Source of the DNA: Angelakisella sp.
GTDB lineage: Bacteria; Bacillota; Clostridia; Oscillospirales; Ruminococcaceae
Assembly: GCA_022795575.1 (NCBI GenBank)
Contig: JAAWGY010000065.1
Coordinates: 1 to 10,032 of the forward strand
Direction: 5' to 3'
Length of the DNA: 10,032 bases
A program made the translations under genes and the position numbers. Positions 6,348 through 10,032 of this stretch are shown piece after piece. The stretch's first letter is position 1, and every line of letters begins with the position of its first letter. The notes below the pieces were generated by a model. It worked only from the letters and a program-made list of their open reading frames with translations. It was not told the DNA's origin and searched no databases.

Positions 6348-6809
6348 TTAAATCTTTGCTTCAAAGACCGATGTGCCCGTAACGCCCGCCGGCTTGGCTT
6401 TGCCGGTGGGGGTGTAGGGGGCGGCCTTGACCTCGTCCTTTACCCCCAGGAGCTTCATGCCGTCCTGGGCAAAGGCGATGGACTTTTCGTTAAAGTACTT
6501 GATCTCCCGGACAGCCCGTTCAAACCTGCCGGAAAGCTCCCGAAAGGCCTCCTGCTCCGGCCCCGCGAGCCGGCCCAGGATCTCCCGGAAGCTGAGGCCG
6601 CCCAAGCCGGCCGCCTCCTGCTCCTGCTCCCGCTGCTCCTCCAGCTGGGTCAGCCGCATATTCATGGCCTGCTGGCGGGAGACGATCTTATCCATCTGCT
6701 TGTGGTCGTAGGAGAGCATGGCGGAATATTTTTCGCTTTCGCCCTTTGCCATCTCCTCCAGGAAATCCACATATCCCTTTAGAAATTCATGGAATTTTTC
6801 GTACTGCAA
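6348..6809 (-). CDS. flgN: Flagellar export chaperone FlgN
   Basis: The 153-residue helical protein sits between flgM and flgK, as yvyG does in Bacillus subtilis. The N-terminal two thirds form charged coiled coils (FLEEMAKGESEKYSAML at 17-33, QLEEQREQEQE at 55-65). The later EIKYFNEKSIAFAQDGMKLL (102-121) fits the FlgN substrate-binding helix, and a YTPTG-containing tail follows. FlgN binds the C-termini of FlgK and FlgL and brings them to the export gate. The TTG start at 6809 is decided by AGGAGG (6818-6823) at 8-nt spacing; the next ATG would remove 19 residues and leave that site unused. It starts 17 bp after flgM. Confidence 0.88.
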   Translation of the reverse strand: MQYEKFHEFLKGYVDFLEEMAKGESEKYSAMLSYDHKQMDKIVSRQQAMNMRLTQLEEQREQEQEAAGLGGLSFREILGRLAGPEQEAFRELSGRFERAVREIKYFNEKSIAFAQDGMKLLGVKDEVKAAPYTPTGKAKPAGVTGTSVFEAKI

Positions 6810-6817
6810 ACCGTTAT

Positions 6818-6823
6818 CCTCCT
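6818..6823 (-). promoter_or_regulatory. Ribosome binding site deciding the flgN TTG start
   Basis: A full AGGAGG on the minus strand lies 8 nt before TTG at 6809-6807, just upstream of flgN and only 3 nt beyond the flgM stop codon. It is the only good site near the N-terminus of flgN. Confidence 0.85.
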
Positions 6824-6826
6824 GCG

Positions 6827-7138
6827 TTAGGCCACAAAGTGCCGGATGACGGCGTCCACCAGCTCCCCGGTGGGGACACGGTAGCTCCCGGACTGCACCG
6901 CCCGGCGGAGATCCTCGATCCGCTCCGGGGAGGCAGGCTCCCGGATCTCGGCCATAATGCTGCGGGAAAGCTGCTCCGCCTCCATCTTGCGGGTGCCCTC
7001 GTGGCTGATCTGGATCTGGTCGGTATTGCCGGCCTTCAGCGCCCCGCCCTCGGGGTACTGGCCGGTCCGCCGGGGGGAATGGGTGTGGTCGGATATTCTG
7101 TTATATGCCTGGTACGCGGCTGCTGGGTTGATTTTCAT
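6827..7138 (-). CDS. flgM: Anti-sigma-28 factor FlgM
   Basis: The 103-residue protein has a flexible N-terminal half (export part) and a C-terminal sigma-binding half. DQIQIS (40-45) is the short motif of Gram-positive FlgM, followed by helices EAEQLSRSIMAEI and RIEDLRRAVQSGSYRVPTGE and the final LVDAVIRHF. FlgM holds sigma-28 (SigD/FliA) inactive until the hook-basal body is finished, then leaves the cell through it. The ATG at 7138 has GAGGG 7 nt upstream; earlier in-frame codons lie in the promoter region. It heads the operon, and a candidate sigma-28 promoter lies 54 bp before it, which would give the usual self-limiting circuit. Confidence 0.93.
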   Translation of the reverse strand: MKINPAAAYQAYNRISDHTHSPRRTGQYPEGGALKAGNTDQIQISHEGTRKMEAEQLSRSIMAEIREPASPERIEDLRRAVQSGSYRVPTGELVDAVIRHFVA

Positions 7139-7191
7139 AGCTGGTCCCTCCCCCGGGTAATTCCGGTGTTTCGATTGCTTTCTTATACTCT

Positions 7192-7219
7192 TTATTCGTC
7201 TGTCTTTGGAAAAACTAAA
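7192..7219 (-). promoter_or_regulatory. Candidate sigma-28 promoter of the flgM operon
   Basis: On the minus strand TTTAGTTT (7219-7212) is followed by 11 bp and GACGAATAA (7200-7192). This compares with the FliA/SigD consensus TAAAGTTT-N11-GCCGATAA; spacing is exact, but the -35 differs at one position and the -10 at about three. A sigma-A alternative uses TATAAG just downstream with a poor -35. The leader to flgM would be about 46 nt. The function of flgM supports it; the sequence match alone is moderate. Confidence 0.45.
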
Positions 7220-7220
7220 G

Positions 7221-7366
7221 CGCTTCTCCGGTTTTTCCTGGCAGGGGGGACCCTGGGGCCCCGGGGCCTTTTTGCGCCGGCGGGGGGATTTTCCCCTTGC
7301 CGCTGTCCTTTGGGGGCGCACAAGCCGCCGCCGGGATTATGCCCTCCCAGTACGCCCGCCCCCCTC
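7221..7366. other. GC-rich non-coding spacer between flgM and tetR
   Basis: No convincing gene is present. The stretch has small palindromes: CAGGG/CCCTG (7242-7246 and 7251-7255), the self-complementary GGCCCCGGGGCC (7257-7268) followed by TTTTT (7269-7273), and GGGG/CCCC around ATTTT near 7285-7297. The middle one could end plus-strand transcription, but no gene on that strand precedes it. The spacer separates two divergent units. Confidence 0.4.
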
Positions 7367-7395
7367 TTGACAACTGCCCCCGGATCCCTTATAAT
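7367..7395 (+). promoter_or_regulatory. Consensus sigma-A promoter of tetR-MFS
   Basis: TTGACA (7367-7372), a 17-bp spacer, and TATAAT (7390-7395) match the vegetative consensus at all twelve positions. Transcription would start near 7402, inside the palindromic operator. An unregulated promoter this strong is rare before a repressor gene, so control by the product is expected. Confidence 0.93.
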
Positions 7396-7397
7396 CA

Positions 7398-7418
7398 TTA
7401 TTGACCAACGGTCAATAA
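7398..7418 (+). promoter_or_regulatory. TetR-type palindromic operator
   Basis: Nine-bp perfect arms TTATTGACC (7398-7406) and GGTCAATAA (7410-7418) surround AAC. The palindrome starts 2 bp after the -10 box and covers the expected transcription start, an ideal place for repression. Core TTGACC/GGTCAA arms are common for TetR-family operators. It is 22 bp before the tetR start. Confidence 0.85.
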
Positions 7419-7440
7419 CTACAATAACGGAGGTGGCGGG

Positions 7441-8103
7441 ATGGCGCGGCCGGTAAAAAAGCCGCCGGAGCAATGGCGGGAGGCCATTCTGGCGGCGGCA
7501 AAGGAGCTGTTTTTGGAAAAGGGGTTCGAGGCGGTGTCGGTGGCCGAGATCATGGCTCGGGCCAGGGGGGCCAAGGGGATGTTCTACCGCTGCTTTGGCA
7601 GCAAGGAGGAGCTGATGCAGGCGCTGGGGGACCGGGCCTTTTTGGAGAACAACCCCTTTGACGCCGTCCGGGAGCGCCGGGACCTGAACGGGCTGGAAAA
7701 GATGCGGCTGGTGCTGGAGCTGTTCCAGCAGGAGGGGAGCCGCAACAGCCTCAACCTCCAGTCGGCGCCGATTTTGAAGGACCCCCGGATCCTGGCGGCG
7801 GCGGTGGCCAACAACCGCCGGGTGCTCACCCCCCTTTGGCTGGAGCTGCTCCGGGAGGGGGTGGCGGACGGCTCGGTCCAAACCCAGTACCCACAGGAGC
7901 TTGCCCAGCTGCTGCCCCTCATCGATTTCTGGCTGCTGCCCAGCGTCTTCCCCGCCAGCCCGGAGGAAATACGGCACAGGTACCGGTTTGTGGTCCAGGC
8001 CCTGGCCGCAATGGGGCTGCCCCTGCTGCCGGAAGCCTTCCCGCCCCTGGGGGAGGAGATCCTGTCGGCCCTGCCGGCAGCGGAAGGGGGGGAGGAACGA
8101 TGA
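7441..8103 (+). CDS. TetR/AcrR family transcriptional repressor
   Basis: The 220-residue protein has the family N-terminal DNA-binding domain: helix 1 WREAILAAAKELFLEKG (12-28), then the helix-turn-helix SVAEIMARARGAKGMFYRCF (33-52) and SKEELMQAL. The C-terminal part (about 65-215) is helical and divergent, as expected for a ligand-binding domain. It likely represses itself and the downstream transporter through the palindrome at 7398-7418, with a transported compound as inducer; the ligand cannot be read from the sequence. The ATG at 7441 has GGAGG with 7-nt spacing. The stop overlaps the transporter start (ATGA), so the two are co-translated. Confidence 0.93.
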   Translation: MARPVKKPPEQWREAILAAAKELFLEKGFEAVSVAEIMARARGAKGMFYRCFGSKEELMQALGDRAFLENNPFDAVRERRDLNGLEKMRLVLELFQQEGSRNSLNLQSAPILKDPRILAAAVANNRRVLTPLWLELLREGVADGSVQTQYPQELAQLLPLIDFWLLPSVFPASPEEIRHRYRFVVQALAAMGLPLLPEAFPPLGEEILSALPAAEGGEER

Positions 8104-9332
8104 GCCGTTCCTCCTCCCGGAGCCTCCGGCTGCTGGTCCTTGGCCAGGCCAGCTCCCTTTTTGGCAGCGCCATCCTGCAGCTGGCCCTGGCGATGTATGT
8201 TTTGGAGGCCACCGGCTCGGCCGCCGTCTTTGCCGGGATGCTGGCCGCCGCCGGCGTCCCCTCCCTGCTGCTGGCCCCCCTGGGCGGGGCGGTGGCGGAC
8301 CGGGCGGATAAGCGGCGGATGATGGTAACGCTGGACCTGCTGAACGGCCTTTTTTCGGCGGTGGCGGCGGTGCTGCTGCCCCGGTGGCAGGGGCTGGCGG
8401 TGGCCGGGGGGCTGCTGGTGGCCCTCTCGGTGCTGGGCGCCTTTGAAACGCCGGTGGTCCAGAGCTGCCTCCCCGCCATCCTCTCCGGGGACAGCTTGGT
8501 CCGGGGCAACGCCGCGGTAAGCCAGACCGCCGCTGTGGCCGCCCTGGCCGCTCCGGCCCTGGGGGGCGCCCTCTACGCCGCTTTGGGCATCGGCCCGGTC
8601 CTTTGGGCCAGCGCCGCCTGTTTCCTCCTCACCGCCCTTTTGGAGTGCTTCCTCCAAATCCCGGCCCCGGCCCGCCGGACAGGGGAGGCGCTGCTCCCCG
8701 CCCTTTGGGAGGACAGCAAAAAGGGGATCCGCTACCTCCGCCGGGAGGGCGCGGATCTCCTTGGGATGCTGCTGCTGGCGGCAGCGGGCAACTTTTTTGT
8801 CACCGGGGCGGTGGTGGTGGGCCTGCCCTACCTCACCCGGAGCGTCCTTGCCCTGGGCCCCGGCTGGTACGGCGGGGCCCAGAGCGCCATGGCGGCTGCT
8901 GCCATCGCCGGCAGCGCCTGGGCCGGGCTGACGGCCAGAGGGCCGCGGCCGGGGCGGCTCTCCCGGCTCTTTGCCGCAATCGGGGCCGCGCTGCTGCCGG
9001 CGGGGGTGCTCTTTCTATTCCCCGCCGGCCCGGGACTCCGGTACGCCGGGCTGGTCCTCTCCTGCTGCGGGATGCAGTGGGCGGTAAGCGCCTTTTCGGT
9101 CCTTGCCGTCTCCCTGATCCAGCAGCGCACCCCCATGGCGATGATGGGCCGGGTGATGGCCTGCGTCTCCGCCGCCACCCTCTGCGCCCAGCCCCTGGGG
9201 CAGCTGCTCTACGGCCTGCTGTTTGACGGCTTCCGGGAGCTTTCGGCCCTTGTTCTGCTGCCCACCGCCGGGGCGGTGTGGGCGCTGGGCACCGCCTTGG
9301 GGGGCTTTCTCCGGCGGATGGAGGAGGACTAA
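8100..9332 (+). CDS. MFS transporter, probable drug/metabolite exporter
   Basis: The 410-residue, strongly hydrophobic protein has about 10-12 membrane segments. The loop after the second segment, LGGAVADRADKRRMM (61-75), is the MFS motif A (GxxxDRxxxRR). PAILSGDSLVRGNAAVSQ at about 124-141 matches the conserved loop of the MefA/EntS-like branch of proton-driven exporters. The tail is short and charged (RRMEED). The substrate is unknown; linkage to a TetR gene argues for efflux of a toxic compound. The ATG lies in the ATGA overlap with tetR and has GGAGG 4 nt upstream; an earlier in-frame start at 7836 would overlap most of the ligand domain of tetR and is rejected. Confidence 0.93.
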   Translation: MSRSSSRSLRLLVLGQASSLFGSAILQLALAMYVLEATGSAAVFAGMLAAAGVPSLLLAPLGGAVADRADKRRMMVTLDLLNGLFSAVAAVLLPRWQGLAVAGGLLVALSVLGAFETPVVQSCLPAILSGDSLVRGNAAVSQTAAVAALAAPALGGALYAALGIGPVLWASAACFLLTALLECFLQIPAPARRTGEALLPALWEDSKKGIRYLRREGADLLGMLLLAAAGNFFVTGAVVVGLPYLTRSVLALGPGWYGGAQSAMAAAAIAGSAWAGLTARGPRPGRLSRLFAAIGAALLPAGVLFLFPAGPGLRYAGLVLSCCGMQWAVSAFSVLAVSLIQQRTPMAMMGRVMACVSAATLCAQPLGQLLYGLLFDGFRELSALVLLPTAGAVWALGTALGGFLRRMEED

Positions 9333-9340
9333 ACGCTTCG

Positions 9341-9356
9341 TCAGAGCCTATTCAGG
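9341..9356. repeat. 16-bp repeat fragment between convergent genes
   Basis: TCAGAGCCTATTCAGG is the exact reverse complement of 107-122 and shares its header with the element at 1651. It includes a tiny hairpin, GCCT/AGGC around ATTC (9346-9357). It occupies most of the 27-bp gap between the MFS stop and the stop of the PepSY gene. I see no classic terminator in this gap. Confidence 0.6.
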
Positions 9357-9359
9357 CGC

Positions 9360-10032
9360 TTAGTGGCGATCCTGCTGGCACTCCAGCACCGCGCCGGTGG
9401 CGCCGTCGATGGTGTACTCGTACTCGGTGGAGCCCTGCCAGAAGTCCACGTCATATTCCAGCCGGCCGTCGTCGTAGTCCCGGTCCACGGTAAGGCCGGT
9501 GACGTCCTTCTCCTTCAGGCCGGCGTGGGCCAGGGCCGCCGCCTTGGCCCCCTCCGCCCCGATGTCCCCGGTCCCGCCGCCGTGGCCGGCCCCGTGGCGC
9601 TCCCCCTCGTACTCCAGCACCTCGCCGGTGACGCCGTCGATGGTGTACTCATGCTCGCTGGAGCCCTGCCAGAAGTCCACGTCGTATTCCAGCCGGCCGT
9701 TGTCGTAGTCCCGGTCCACGGTAAGGCCGGTGACGTCCTTCTCCTTCAGGCCGGCGTGGGCCAGGGCCGCTGCCTTGGCCCCCTCCGCCCCGATGTCCCC
9801 GGTCCCCCCGGCCCCGTGGCCCTCCTTCTCGTACTCCCGCACCTCGCCGGTGGCCGCGTCCACCGTGTACTGATACTCGGTGGAGCCCTGCCAGAAATCT
9901 ATGTCGTACTCCAAGCGGCCGTTGTCGTACTCCCGGTCGATCTTCATACCGGTGGCATCCTTCTCCTGGATCCCGGCGTGGGCCAGCGCCGCCGCTTTGG
10001 CGGCTTCCGCCCCAATGTCCCCGGCGGCGGGG
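9360..10032 (-). CDS. Tandem PepSY-domain protein, N-terminus outside the window
   Basis: The C-terminal 223 residues are visible, with no start codon needed inside the window; the frame stays open to the edge. They comprise three PepSY-like units of 74-77 residues (visible residues 4-77, 78-154, 155-223). Each begins GDIGAE(G/A)AKAAALAHAG, continues DYDNGRLEYDVDFWQGS, and closes EYTIDGxTGEVLEYE. PepSY domains are found in secreted or surface proteins and in propeptides of peptidases, and are thought to inhibit or modulate proteases. A signal peptide or lipobox would lie upstream and cannot be checked. Linkers are Gly/His-rich (GHGAG). The last unit ends directly in the C-terminus. It converges with the MFS gene; no functional link is apparent. 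Confidence 0.9.
   Translation of the reverse strand, partial: PAAGDIGAEAAKAAALAHAGIQEKDATGMKIDREYDNGRLEYDIDFWQGSTEYQYTVDAATGEVREYEKEGHGAGGTGDIGAEGAKAAALAHAGLKEKDVTGLTVDRDYDNGRLEYDVDFWQGSSEHEYTIDGVTGEVLEYEGERHGAGHGGGTGDIGAEGAKAAALAHAGLKEKDVTGLTVDRDYDDGRLEYDVDFWQGSTEYEYTIDGATGAVLECQQDRH
9431..9575 (-). repeat. Near-identical DNA repeat in PepSY units (copy 1)
   Basis: This 145-bp stretch matches 9662-9806 at a 231-bp offset (77 codons) with only three mismatches by eye (9453, 9470, 9540), all at third codon positions. The more upstream unit (9801-10022) is clearly more diverged. This indicates recent duplication or gene conversion within the gene. Confidence 0.88.
9662..9806 (-). repeat. Near-identical DNA repeat in PepSY units (copy 2)
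   Basis: Partner of the repeat at 9431-9575. It encodes the middle PepSY unit and part of its linker. Confidence 0.88.

Noticed and set aside
7192..7977. Minus-strand open frame across the tetR promoter and gene
   Set aside because: It is antisense to a clear TetR gene and its promoter and has no recognisable domain.
7836..9332. Longer MFS protein starting at 7836
   Set aside because: The extension overlaps tetR, is Gly/Pro/Ala-rich, and the ATGA start at 8100 gives a normal MFS N-terminus.
9360..10032. CRISPR array or phage-type direct repeats at the right end
   Set aside because: The repeats are 231 bp apart, in frame, and encode PepSY domains, with no short repeat-spacer pattern.
1..10032. 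A new defence or biosynthetic system
   Set aside because: All sizeable genes fit known flagellar, efflux or PepSY families, and no nuclease, toxin pair, reverse transcriptase or biosynthetic enzyme is present.

Overview
The window is about 10 kb of GC-rich DNA whose gene order is that of the late flagellar operon of Gram-positive bacteria. Strong AGGAGG-type ribosome binding sites, GTG/TTG starts, FliW/CsrA control instead of enterobacterial regulators, and a DUF6470 (YviE-like) gene all point to Firmicutes. The high GC fits a motile gut-type Clostridia, for example Oscillospiraceae; that assignment is an inference, not a database result.

Layout. Positions 1-306 hold no gene: a run of short hairpins, then a strong plus-strand intrinsic terminator (172-208), then a weaker terminator-like hairpin for the minus-strand gene that follows. 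A small coiled-coil protein resembling FlgN/FliT export chaperones (307-780, minus) is divergent from a YcgR/PilZ-like protein (900-1580, plus), which has a good sigma-A promoter. A structured repeat (1651-1740) lies between that gene and the operon tail.

The core is a seven-gene minus-strand operon read from right to left: flgM (anti-sigma-28), flgN (chaperone), flgK and flgL (hook-filament junction), a DUF6470 protein, fliW and csrA. Genes from flgM to DUF6470 are spaced 16-29 bp apart. A 133-bp gap with a terminator-like hairpin then precedes fliW, whose end overlaps csrA by 7 nt. This is the Bacillus subtilis order flgM-yvyG-flgK-flgL-yviE-fliW-csrA, but flagellin (hag) does not follow csrA here. 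FlgM would hold sigma-28 until the hook is complete, FlgN would deliver FlgK/FlgL, and FliW/CsrA would couple flagellin level to its translation.

Right of the operon is a separate tetR-MFS efflux pair (7441-9332, plus; ATGA overlap) with a consensus promoter and a palindromic operator, so probably self-repressing. Facing it is the C-terminal part of a secreted-type protein made of tandem PepSY domains (9360 to the right edge, minus), with signs of recent internal duplication.

I see no CRISPR array, tRNA, rRNA, transposase or phage gene, and no clear new multi-gene system. The most unusual items are the Asp-Gly-rich inserts in FlgK and FlgL, cysteines in FlgL, the terminator-like hairpin inside the flagellar operon, the repeat family sharing a TCAGAGCCT...ATTCA header, and the near-identical PepSY units.
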